From Hyphomicrobiales bacterium (GTDB lineage Bacteria > Pseudomonadota > Alphaproteobacteria > Rhizobiales > Rhizobiaceae), in contig UCJA01000004.1 in NCBI GenBank assembly GCA_900472675.1, positions 62,001 to 126,000 of the forward strand: DNA of 64,000 bases, written 5' to 3'. The position numbers were made by a program, and so were the translations under genes. This document shows positions 17,284-24,722 of the stretch, piece by piece (positions within the stretch are counted from its first letter, which is position 1; every line of letters starts with the position of its first letter). Below the pieces are notes generated by a model. The model was given only the letters and a program-made list of their open reading frames with translations. It did no database searches and was not told where the DNA came from.

Positions 17284-18012
17284 ATGCCCGAAAGCCTCAA
17301 CAACAGGGTGGCCGCCATTACCGGTGCGGCCTCCGGCATTGGCCTTGCCTGCGCCCGGGCGCTGGTTGACGCCGGTGCAAGCGTGGTGCTGATCGACCGC
17401 GCTGAAGACCGGCTGACATCGCTTTGCGCGGAGCTTGGCCCACGGGCGCATCCGCTGGTGGTCGATCTTCTCGATCCGGTGGCGCTGTCTGCCATCCTGC
17501 CGCGTATTCTCGCCCTCACCGGGCGGCTCGATATCTTCCATGCCAATGCCGGCGCCTATATCGGCGGTCCGGTCGCAGAGGGTGATCCGGATGCCTGGGA
17601 CCGGATGCTGAACCTCAATATCAACGCGGCCTTTCGCTCCGTGCATGCGGTGCTGCCGCATATGATCGCGCAGAAGTCGGGCGATATCCTGTTTACCAGC
17701 TCGGTGGCAGGGGTCGTCCCGGTGGTCTGGGAGCCGATCTACACGGCCTCGAAGTTTGCAGTGCAGGCCTTCGTGCATTCCACCCGCCGTCAGGTGGCGC
17801 CGCATGGGGTGCGGGTCGGCGCGGTGCTGCCGGGCCCGGTGGTAACGGCGCTTCTGGACGACTGGCCGAAGGAAAAGATGGAGGAGGCGCTTGCCAACGG
17901 CAGCCTGATGCAGCCGCAGGAGGTGGCCGAGGCCGTTCTTTTCATGCTGACACGGCCACGCAATGTCGTCATTCGTGATCTGGTGATCCTGCCCAACAGC
18001 GTCGATCTGTAG
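17284..18012 (+). CDS. rbtD: Ribitol 2-dehydrogenase (SDR family)
   Basis: This short-chain dehydrogenase has 242 residues and is strikingly like Klebsiella ribitol dehydrogenase along its whole length. Shared are [66 protein letters not shown] and the end VILPNSVDL. The NAD loop TGAASGIG is at 13-20, NAG at 88-90, the catalytic serine near 140, and Tyr153/Lys157 in YTASK. It oxidises ribitol (adonitol) to D-ribulose with NAD. This is the strongest substrate clue in the locus, and the next gene supplies the kinase. CGGAGTGTTCTC precedes the ATG. Confidence 0.88.
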   Translation: MPESLNNRVAAITGAASGIGLACARALVDAGASVVLIDRAEDRLTSLCAELGPRAHPLVVDLLDPVALSAILPRILALTGRLDIFHANAGAYIGGPVAEGDPDAWDRMLNLNINAAFRSVHAVLPHMIAQKSGDILFTSSVAGVVPVVWEPIYTASKFAVQAFVHSTRRQVAPHGVRVGAVLPGPVVTALLDDWPKEKMEEALANGSLMQPQEVAEAVLFMLTRPRNVVIRDLVILPNSVDL

Positions 18013-18056
18013 TATGCATGGGTGACCATGGCGTATGTTTGGGAGAGAGACAGGGT

Positions 18057-19667
18057 ATGAGTGGCGGCCAGCATTTTATCGGCATCGACATCGGGACCGG
18101 AAGCGCACGGGCGGGTGTGTTCGATGCGCAGGGCAGATGCCTTGGCACCGGCAAGCATGACATCCGACTGTTTCGCGAGGCCCATGGGATCGTCGAGCAA
18201 TCGAGCGTCGATATCTGGCAGGCCGTCTGCACCGCGGTGCGTGGCGCCATGGCTATTGCCGCGATCGCGCCGGACAGCGTATCCGGCATCGGCTTTGATG
18301 CCACCTGCTCGCTGGTCGTGCTCGGGGAAGGCGGTCGGTCGCTGGCCGTCGGGCCGTCCAACGATCCCACCCGCGATATCATCGTCTGGATGGACCACCG
18401 CGCCATCGAACAGGCAGAACGCATCAACGCGCTCGGCCATGCGGTGCTGCATTATGTGGGCGGGCGCATTTCGCCCGAGATGCAGACGCCGAAGCTTCTG
18501 TGGCTGAAGGAAAACCGGCCGGATGTCTTTGCCCAAGCCTGGCAGTTCTTCGATCTCGCCGACTTCCTGACCTGGCGGGCAACCGGCGATCTTGCCCGCT
18601 CCACCTGCACGGTGACCTGCAAATGGACCTATCTTGCGCACGAGCGGCGCTGGGACCCGGATTATTTTCAGAAGATCGGCCTTGATGATCTGTCTCGGGA
18701 AGACTTCGCGCGTATCGGGCAGACCATTGTCGAGCCCGGGACACCGGTCGGGCAGGGGCTGACGGCGCAAGCTGCGGCCGAGCTCGGTCTCACGGAGGGC
18801 ACGCCGGTCTCGGCCGGGATGATCGATGCGCATGCCGGCGGCATCGGGACCGTGGGTATCGGCGGCATGCCGGAGCGCAATCTCGGCTATGTGTTCGGCA
18901 CCTCTTCCTGCACGCTCACCTCCACGCAGGAGCCGGTTTTCGTGCCCGGCGTCTGGGGTCCGTATTTCTCCGCCATGGTGCCGGGGATGTGGCTGAACGA
19001 GGGTGGGCAGAGTGCCGCGGGTGCCGCGATCGACCACCTGCTTGCCTTCCATCCTGCACATCAGGAGGCGGTCGAGCTTGCCCGTGGGGAAGGCGTCAGC
19101 CTGCCCCTGCTCCTGTCAAAACGCGTCGAGGCTCAGGTCGCCCATAAGTCGGATGCCGTGACGCTTGCCGCCGGCCTGCATGTGGTGCCGGAATTTCTGG
19201 GCAACCGGGCCCCGTTTGCCGATCCGCATGCGCGCGCCATCATTGCCGGGCTCGGGATGGACGACGATCTGGAGCATCTCCTGTCGCTCTATGTGGCCGG
19301 GCTCTGCGGCATCGGCTACGGCTTGCGGCAGATCCTGGAGGCGCAGGCACAGGCCGGCGCCGAGGTGGAGCAGATCGTCATCAGCGGCGGCGCCGGACAG
19401 TCTCCCTTCGTGCGGCAGATCCTCGCTGATGCGAGCGGCAAGCCGGTCGTTGCGCCGGAAACGCCCGAACCGGTGCTGCTTGGCGCGGCGATCCTCGGGG
19501 CGACAGCCAGCCGTACCTTCCCGACCCTGATCGATGCGATGCGCGACATGAGCCGCTCGGGCGAGACCTACCGGCCGGCGACCGGGACACTGCGCGAGCT
19601 GCACGACCGCCGCTACGCAGCCTTCGTCGCGTTGCAGAAGGCGCTGCGCGACGCACGCGACGTCTGA
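18057..19667 (+). CDS. FGGY-family pentulose kinase (D-ribulokinase type)
   Basis: The product has 536 residues with two FGGY domains. The N-terminal phosphate loop is GIDIGTGSARAGVFDAQG. Other features are GFDATCSLVVL, VWMDHRAIEQA, PKLLWLKENRP, PVSAGMIDAHAGGIG, GTSSCTL and the late ISGGAGQSPFVRQILAD with GAAILGA. The GTGSARAGVFD form is typical of D-ribulokinases. It would convert D-ribulose from the ribitol dehydrogenase, and possibly another pentulose, to the 5-phosphate that enters the pentose phosphate pathway. GGGAGAGAGACAGGGT precedes the ATG at 18057. An upstream in-frame ATG lacks this site. Confidence 0.82.
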   Translation: MSGGQHFIGIDIGTGSARAGVFDAQGRCLGTGKHDIRLFREAHGIVEQSSVDIWQAVCTAVRGAMAIAAIAPDSVSGIGFDATCSLVVLGEGGRSLAVGPSNDPTRDIIVWMDHRAIEQAERINALGHAVLHYVGGRISPEMQTPKLLWLKENRPDVFAQAWQFFDLADFLTWRATGDLARSTCTVTCKWTYLAHERRWDPDYFQKIGLDDLSREDFARIGQTIVEPGTPVGQGLTAQAAAELGLTEGTPVSAGMIDAHAGGIGTVGIGGMPERNLGYVFGTSSCTLTSTQEPVFVPGVWGPYFSAMVPGMWLNEGGQSAAGAAIDHLLAFHPAHQEAVELARGEGVSLPLLLSKRVEAQVAHKSDAVTLAAGLHVVPEFLGNRAPFADPHARAIIAGLGMDDDLEHLLSLYVAGLCGIGYGLRQILEAQAQAGAEVEQIVISGGAGQSPFVRQILADASGKPVVAPETPEPVLLGAAILGATASRTFPTLIDAMRDMSRSGETYRPATGTLRELHDRRYAAFVALQKALRDARDV

Positions 19668-19779
19668 TCAGCGCGTGTCACGACTTCAGACGAAGGTGCT
19701 GTTCCCCGCCCGCCTGTTGCCATCACCGCGCCTGTTCGCCTAAAGCGTCGCTCCGGTGTTTCACGCTGCGGGAGGTTCG

Positions 19780-20670
19780 ATGATCGACGGTGCCAGCCCT
19801 TATGTCCTGCCCGGGACGTTTTATGTCGACATGGTTCCCGCCGCCGGCGGTGAGCCCTACCGCATTTTCCTGTGCATTCCGCCTGGAACGCCGCCCGACA
19901 ATGGCTGGCCGCTTCTCGTCCTGACCGATGGGAATGCGACCTTTCCGTTCGCCGTCGCAAGCCTTGTGACGCAGGCGCCTTACCCCAAGGCCACCGACGT
20001 CGGTTGGGGTGTGATTGCCGCTATCGGCTATCCCAGTGACGCCCCTTACGATGGCCTGCGCCGCTCCTGGGATCTCGGTCCCCCGCCGATCAAGACCTAT
20101 CCGCCGTTCGTCGAGGGCGGGCCGCCGGTCAAGATCGGCGGAAGCGGCGCGCTGCTCGATTTCATCGAGGGGGATCTCTTGCCGCGGATCGGCGAGATGG
20201 TGGTGCTCGACCCGCAGCGCCGGACGTTGTTTGGCCATTCCTTCGGCGGGCTGTTTACCCTCTACGCCCTGTTCGAGCGACCAGGCCTGTTCACCCGCTT
20301 TGTGGCGGCAAGTCCGACCATCTACTGGGAGGGGGCCGAGATCCTCAACAACGAAGCGGGACGGCAGCCGGCGCCACCCGGCCACGCGCCTTTGCTGCAT
20401 CTGTCGGCCGGGGAATACGAGGGCGACCAGCTGGCGCCGTTCCAGTACCGGAACGACGATGCGCAGACGCGCCTGGAGAAACGCAAGCTGGAGCAGACCA
20501 TCTCGCTCGCCCAGGAGATGGGCTTACGGCTGGATGGCGCTCCTGACGGATTGCGGACGCAGTTCGAGGTGTTTGCCGGCGAAACCCATATGTCCGTGCT
20601 TCCCGCGGTGATCAACCGCGCGGTCGCGGTAGCCTTCAGCCTAGCAGCAGACCCGCCTGAATTGTCCTAG
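19780..20670 (+). CDS. Alpha/beta-hydrolase esterase of the IroE/Fes (siderophore esterase) type
   Basis: The product has 296 residues. The nucleophile elbow is GHSFGGLFTLYALF (Ser in GHSFG), preceded by GWPLLVLTDGNATFPF and followed by FVAASPTIYWEG and a late GETHMSVLPAVI that supplies the His. Enterobactin-type trilactone hydrolases IroE and Fes, and esterase D-like proteins, share these blocks. No signal peptide is clear, so a cytoplasmic role is likely. It sits 112 bp after the kinase and just before a TonB receptor and Fhu genes, so it may open an ester siderophore after import. It could alternatively be the last gene of the polyol operon. GGGAGG lies 4 bases before the ATG. Confidence 0.7.
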   Translation: MIDGASPYVLPGTFYVDMVPAAGGEPYRIFLCIPPGTPPDNGWPLLVLTDGNATFPFAVASLVTQAPYPKATDVGWGVIAAIGYPSDAPYDGLRRSWDLGPPPIKTYPPFVEGGPPVKIGGSGALLDFIEGDLLPRIGEMVVLDPQRRTLFGHSFGGLFTLYALFERPGLFTRFVAASPTIYWEGAEILNNEAGRQPAPPGHAPLLHLSAGEYEGDQLAPFQYRNDDAQTRLEKRKLEQTISLAQEMGLRLDGAPDGLRTQFEVFAGETHMSVLPAVINRAVAVAFSLAADPPELS

Positions 20671-20685
20671 CCCCCGTCTAAGGCC

Positions 20686-20706
20686 TCCCGTCCATGAATG
20701 ACGGGA
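20686..20706 (+). terminator. Stem-loop downstream of the esterase gene
   Basis: TCCCGTC (20686-20692) and GACGGGA (20700-20706) form a 7-bp stem with a 7-nt loop, shortly after the esterase stop. A weak T-rich stretch (CTTTGCATTTGCTTG) follows. It may end the upstream transcript before the receptor promoter begins. Confidence 0.45.
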
Positions 20707-20734
20707 CGGCTTTGCATTTGCTTGACTTTTAAGT

Positions 20735-20749
20735 TGACCGTTTCAGTCA
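20735..20749 (+). promoter_or_regulatory. Candidate iron-responsive (IRO/RirA) box upstream of the TonB receptor
   Basis: The sequence TGACCGTTTCAGTCA fits exactly the TGA-N9-TCA pattern described for rhizobial iron-responsive boxes bound by RirA. It lies 80-95 bases upstream of the receptor start, just after TTGACTTTTAAGTTGAC, which could hold a -35 element. Such boxes repress siderophore uptake genes under iron sufficiency. The match and the gene content agree; binding is not shown. Confidence 0.55.
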
Positions 20750-20828
20750 TGTTTGAGTAAGAGGGTTCCCGGCAGTGCCGGTGGGGTGACCGCGCAGACT
20801 GCCTTTGTGTCAAGCGAGGGACTGGAAG

Positions 20829-22973
20829 ATGATGGTTGGTCGGCAGGCGGGAAAGGCCAGATTGGCAAGCAAGATGATGCTCGCGAGCAGCGCGCTGATG
20901 ACGTTCTCTCTGGGGATGGTAAACAGCGGCTGGGCTCAGGATGCATCAGGCAGCGACACGACCCAGCTGAAAACCATCGTCGTCAAAGGAAGTGCGGGTG
21001 CCACCGGTCCGGATTCGACCATCGTCGCCAAGGATACGGCGACCGGAACCAAGACCGATACGCCGGTGATCGACGTTCCCGCATCGGTCTCGGTCATCAC
21101 CCAGAAGGAGCTCGAGGCGCGCCATGTGGAGAGCCTGCAGCAGGCCGTCGCCTATACGTCCGGCGTCTTCACCGATGAATTCGGCAACGACGACCGATAC
21201 GACTACATCCGCATCCGCGGGTTCGACCAGACGGTGCTCGGGACCTACCGCGATGGCCTGCCGGGCCGCATTCCGGCGTCCTTCACCGCCAGCCGGCTTG
21301 AACCCTATGGCCTGCAGCGGGTCGAGGTGCTGAAGGGATCGACATCGACTTTGTTCGGCCTCAACGGCCCCGGCGGGCTGGTGAATTCGATTACCAAGCG
21401 GCCGCAGGATGTGAAGTTCGGCGAGGTCTACACGTCGTTCGGCGACGGCACGAAGGAAGTCGGCGTCGACTTCGGCGGCCCGATCGATGCGGACGGTGTG
21501 TGGAGCTACCGGCTGACCGGGCTTGCCAAGAACGGCGACCTGGGCTGGGATTATTCCAACGACAACCGGCTCTATATCGCACCGGCGCTCACCATCAGCC
21601 CGGATGCAGGCACTTCGCTCACCATCCTCACCGACTACTACAAGCGTGACGGGACGGGCGCGCGCGGTTTCCCCACGGGCGCAAACATCGACATCGATAC
21701 CTTCCTCGGCGAACCGGATTTCAACCGCTTCAACACCAAGCAGACGGATATCGGCTACCAGTTCGAGCACGAGATCAACGACAGTCTGACGTTCCGCTCC
21801 AATGGTCGCTATTCGCATGTCAGCCTTGATTACGCCGAAGTCTATGGCGCATCGCTCGACCCCACCGCGAACCGGACGGCCTTCTCCGTCGACGGCGGGT
21901 CCAACCGCTACGCGATCGACAACCAGCTGCAGTATGACGCGGCCTGGGACGGCATCGACAGCAAGACGCTGGTCGGTTTCGACTATGCGAACGACGACAC
22001 CCGCGAAACGATCCTGTTTGGCACTGCAGGCCCGATCGACATCAACAACCCCTCCTATTGCGGCCTCTCCTGCATCAACCTTGGGCCCTACACCGACTGG
22101 CGGGTGCGGCAGCAGGCACTCGGGATCTACGCGCAGGAACAGCTGACCTTCGACGAACGCTGGATGCTGACGCTTGGGGGACGCTGGGACAGGGTCAACA
22201 CCAAGGCCGATTATGTCGATACCGGCGCGCAGGATGACGACACCGCCTCTGCCTTCACCAAGCGCATTGGCCTCACCTACAAGGTCAACCCGAACCTCGC
22301 TGTCTATGCCAACTACTCGGAAAGCTTTCAGCCGCTGGTGACCCCGAGTTCCAATGGCTATACCATTTCGGGCGGGTTGAAGCCGCAGGAAGGCGAGCAG
22401 TACGAGGTCGGCGTGAAGTATCAGCCCGATGGTTTCGACGGCATGTTCACGGCGGCCCTGTTCGATCTCACGCAGACCAATGTCCCGAGCTATGTCAGCC
22501 CGCTGGTGCAGAAGCAGATCGGTAAGGTCGGCGTGCGTGGCCTGGAGCTCGAGGGGAAGGCGGCGATTGCCGACAATCTCAACCTGACGCTTGCCTATTC
22601 CTACTGGGACAGCGAAATCAAGGAGGACGGAACGGGGGGCAATATCGGCAACCGGCCGCAGCGTGTTCCCCGCCACCTGGCGTCAGCCTGGCTCGACTAC
22701 ACCATTCCCGGCGAGGGCCAGCGCGGCGACATCACGCTCGGCGGCGGCGTGCGCTACATCGGCCAGAGTTTTGGCGACGACGCCAATACCGTCTCCGTCG
22801 GCGGCTATGCCACCGTGGATGCGGCGGTCAGCTACAAGGTGACGAAGGACGTGACGCTCGCGCTGAACGCGACGAACCTGTTCGACCGCGAGTATGTCTC
22901 CACTAACTACTACGGCACCGAATACTACGGGGATCGCCGCAAAGTGGTGGGCACGCTCAAGTACTCCTGGTAG
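20829..22973 (+). CDS. TonB-dependent ferric-siderophore receptor (FhuA-like)
   Basis: The product has 714 residues. A signal peptide ends at about NSGWAQDA, then a TonB-box-like stretch (LKTIVVKGS). The plug domain has TPVIDVPASVSVITQKELEARHVESLQQAVAYTSGV and LEPYGLQRVEVLKGSTSTLFGLNGPGGLVNSITKRP. A beta-barrel follows and ends LFDREYVSTNYYG...VGTLKYSW with a C-terminal aromatic. This is the ferrichrome/hydroxamate (FhuA/FoxA) receptor pattern. The ATG at 20829 is chosen because GAGGGACTGGAAG precedes it and it gives a clean signal sequence; a TTG at 20805 is possible. It heads the fhuCDB transport genes. Confidence 0.85.
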   Translation: MMVGRQAGKARLASKMMLASSALMTFSLGMVNSGWAQDASGSDTTQLKTIVVKGSAGATGPDSTIVAKDTATGTKTDTPVIDVPASVSVITQKELEARHVESLQQAVAYTSGVFTDEFGNDDRYDYIRIRGFDQTVLGTYRDGLPGRIPASFTASRLEPYGLQRVEVLKGSTSTLFGLNGPGGLVNSITKRPQDVKFGEVYTSFGDGTKEVGVDFGGPIDADGVWSYRLTGLAKNGDLGWDYSNDNRLYIAPALTISPDAGTSLTILTDYYKRDGTGARGFPTGANIDIDTFLGEPDFNRFNTKQTDIGYQFEHEINDSLTFRSNGRYSHVSLDYAEVYGASLDPTANRTAFSVDGGSNRYAIDNQLQYDAAWDGIDSKTLVGFDYANDDTRETILFGTAGPIDINNPSYCGLSCINLGPYTDWRVRQQALGIYAQEQLTFDERWMLTLGGRWDRVNTKADYVDTGAQDDDTASAFTKRIGLTYKVNPNLAVYANYSESFQPLVTPSSNGYTISGGLKPQEGEQYEVGVKYQPDGFDGMFTAALFDLTQTNVPSYVSPLVQKQIGKVGVRGLELEGKAAIADNLNLTLAYSYWDSEIKEDGTGGNIGNRPQRVPRHLASAWLDYTIPGEGQRGDITLGGGVRYIGQSFGDDANTVSVGGYATVDAAVSYKVTKDVTLALNATNLFDREYVSTNYYGTEYYGDRRKVVGTLKYSW

Positions 22974-23014
22974 CGCGTCGATCTCCTCAGCAGTCTGCAC
23001 ACAAAGGAAATGCC

Positions 23015-23827
23015 ATGGCCATGGTCCAGCCGGCGCAAGACAGAACCCGCCGGGCGCAGAGTTTTGCCGTCGAGGCGGTGGGCCTGTCGATCGACGGGCA
23101 CGAGATCCTGTCTGGGGTCAGCCTCGAGTTCCGGGCAGGCGAGGTGGTCGCGCTCGTCGGCCACAATGGCTCTGGCAAATCCAGCCTGCTGAAGCTGATG
23201 GCACGCCAGATGCAGCCGACGGCCGGCTCGATCTTCCATGACGACCAGGCGGTCGGAGACTACCCGGAACGCGCTTTCGCACGGTCCGTCGCCTACCTGC
23301 CGCAGGACGTGAACGCGGCGGCCGACATGACCGTCCGCGAGCTTGTTGCCTGCGGCCGCTATCCCTGGCATGGCGCACTTGGCCGCTTCTCGCAGATCGA
23401 CGAGGTGAAGGTAGCGGAGGCGCTTAAGGCGACGCATATCGAGAAGGATGCGGACCGCATCGTGGGCACGCTGTCGGGCGGCGAACGGCAGAGGGCCTGG
23501 ATCGCCATGCTGATCGCCCAGGACGCCGGCTGCCTGCTGCTCGACGAACCGACGGCAGCGCTCGATGTCGCGCACCAGATCGAGGTTCTCTCGCTGGTGC
23601 GGCGCTTGGCGCATGAGGGCGGGCGCAGTGTCGTCATCGTTCTCCACGACATCAACATGGCGGCGCGCTTCTGCGACCGGATCCATGCGTTGCGGCGCGG
23701 TCGCGTGGTGGCCAGCGGAACGCCGGGCGCGATCCTCACGTCCGAGACGTTGCAGCGGATCTATGGGATTGCCATGGATGTCGTTCCCGCGCCCCACCTG
23801 CCTTATCCGCTTGCCTATGTCTGCTAA
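23015..23827 (+). CDS. fhuC: Ferric-siderophore ABC importer ATPase (FhuC/FecE family)
   Basis: The product has 270 residues. Walker A is GHNGSGKSS at 49-57, the signature LSGGERQRAWIA lies near 153, and Walker B is LLLDEPTAALD. The D-loop and switch (VIVLHDINMAARFCDR) follow. ARFCDR...LRRGRVVASGTP is typical of siderophore and heme importer ATPases. AAAGGAAATGCC precedes the start. It overlaps the binding-protein gene by 11 bp and energises the fused permease. Confidence 0.85.
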   Translation: MAMVQPAQDRTRRAQSFAVEAVGLSIDGHEILSGVSLEFRAGEVVALVGHNGSGKSSLLKLMARQMQPTAGSIFHDDQAVGDYPERAFARSVAYLPQDVNAAADMTVRELVACGRYPWHGALGRFSQIDEVKVAEALKATHIEKDADRIVGTLSGGERQRAWIAMLIAQDAGCLLLDEPTAALDVAHQIEVLSLVRRLAHEGGRSVVIVLHDINMAARFCDRIHALRRGRVVASGTPGAILTSETLQRIYGIAMDVVPAPHLPYPLAYVC

Positions 23828-24722
23828 CGTGGCACGGGCCGGCGCCATGTCCCGGCGGTCGTTTCTCCAGACGGCGGCTGCGGCGGCCTTCGTTCCATAT
23901 CCGGTGTTTGCCGGGCCAGCCGGGCAGCGGATCGTCAGCCTGGATTACGGGCTGGCCTCCACGCTGCTGTCGCTCGACCGGTCGCCGGTTGGAATTTCGG
24001 CGCTCGCCGATTGGGACAAATGGGTGGTCGAGCCGGCCATGCCGCCCTCTGTTGTCGATATCGGCAGCTCCTTCGAGGTGAATTTCGAGATCCTCCTGCA
24101 GCTGAAGCCCGACCTCATCCTGACGACGCCCTATCTCGACGAAATGCTGCCAAGGCTGCAAAAGGTGACGAAGGTTGCCCGGCTGGAGATCTTTACGCCA
24201 GACAGCGGCCCCATCCTGCCCGCAGCGATCACGGCCACACGCAATCTCGCGGCCGAGCTCCAGTGCGAGAGCAAGGGAGAGGAATTCCTGGCCCGAGCCG
24301 ATGCCTTCTTCGAGACGTGCCGCCAGCGGCTGGCGAAAAGAACACTGCCACCGGTCGCGCTGGTCACCTTCATGGACGCCCGCCATGTGCGCATCTACTC
24401 AAGCCCCGGCCTGTTTCACAACGCGCTGGAACGGATCGGCGTGCGGAACGCCTGGACGCGGGAGGCGAACTACTGGGGCTTCGAGACGATCGGCATCGAA
24501 GAGCTTGCACGGGTCAGCGATCCGGATGCCCGGTTGATCGCCTTCGACCCGGTTCCTGGCGACGTTCTTCCGAAACTTGCGGAAAGCCCGCTCTGGAACA
24601 GGCTTTCCTTTGCGCGCCCCGGCCACCTGTCGATCCTTCCGCCCGCCCTGATGTTCGGCATGGTCAACGAGGCCACGCGCTTTGCCGGCCTGATGACGGA
24701 TCTTCTGGATAGAGACGCATGA
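23817..24722 (+). CDS. fhuD: Ferric-siderophore periplasmic binding protein (FhuD-like, Tat signal)
   Basis: The product has 301 residues. Near the N-terminus is a twin-arginine signal, MSRRSFLQTAAAAAFVPYPVFA, so it is probably exported folded. The binding-protein core contains QRIVSLDYGLASTLLSL, PVGISALADWDKWV, VVDIGSSFEVNFEILLQLKPDLILTTPYLDEM and a late LSFARPGHLSILPPALMFG, following FhuD. The ATG at 23817 overlaps fhuC. ATG 23847 would start exactly at the Tat signal and is an equally good choice. It delivers siderophore to the permease encoded next (ATGA overlap). Confidence 0.8.
   Translation: MSANVARAGAMSRRSFLQTAAAAAFVPYPVFAGPAGQRIVSLDYGLASTLLSLDRSPVGISALADWDKWVVEPAMPPSVVDIGSSFEVNFEILLQLKPDLILTTPYLDEMLPRLQKVTKVARLEIFTPDSGPILPAAITATRNLAAELQCESKGEEFLARADAFFETCRQRLAKRTLPPVALVTFMDARHVRIYSSPGLFHNALERIGVRNAWTREANYWGFETIGIEELARVSDPDARLIAFDPVPGDVLPKLAESPLWNRLSFARPGHLSILPPALMFGMVNEATRFAGLMTDLLDRDA

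Noticed and set aside
20946-22676. 576-codon frame opposite the TonB-receptor gene
   Set aside because: The receptor strand has signal peptide, plug and barrel motifs. The opposite frame has no recognisable domain and no start signal.
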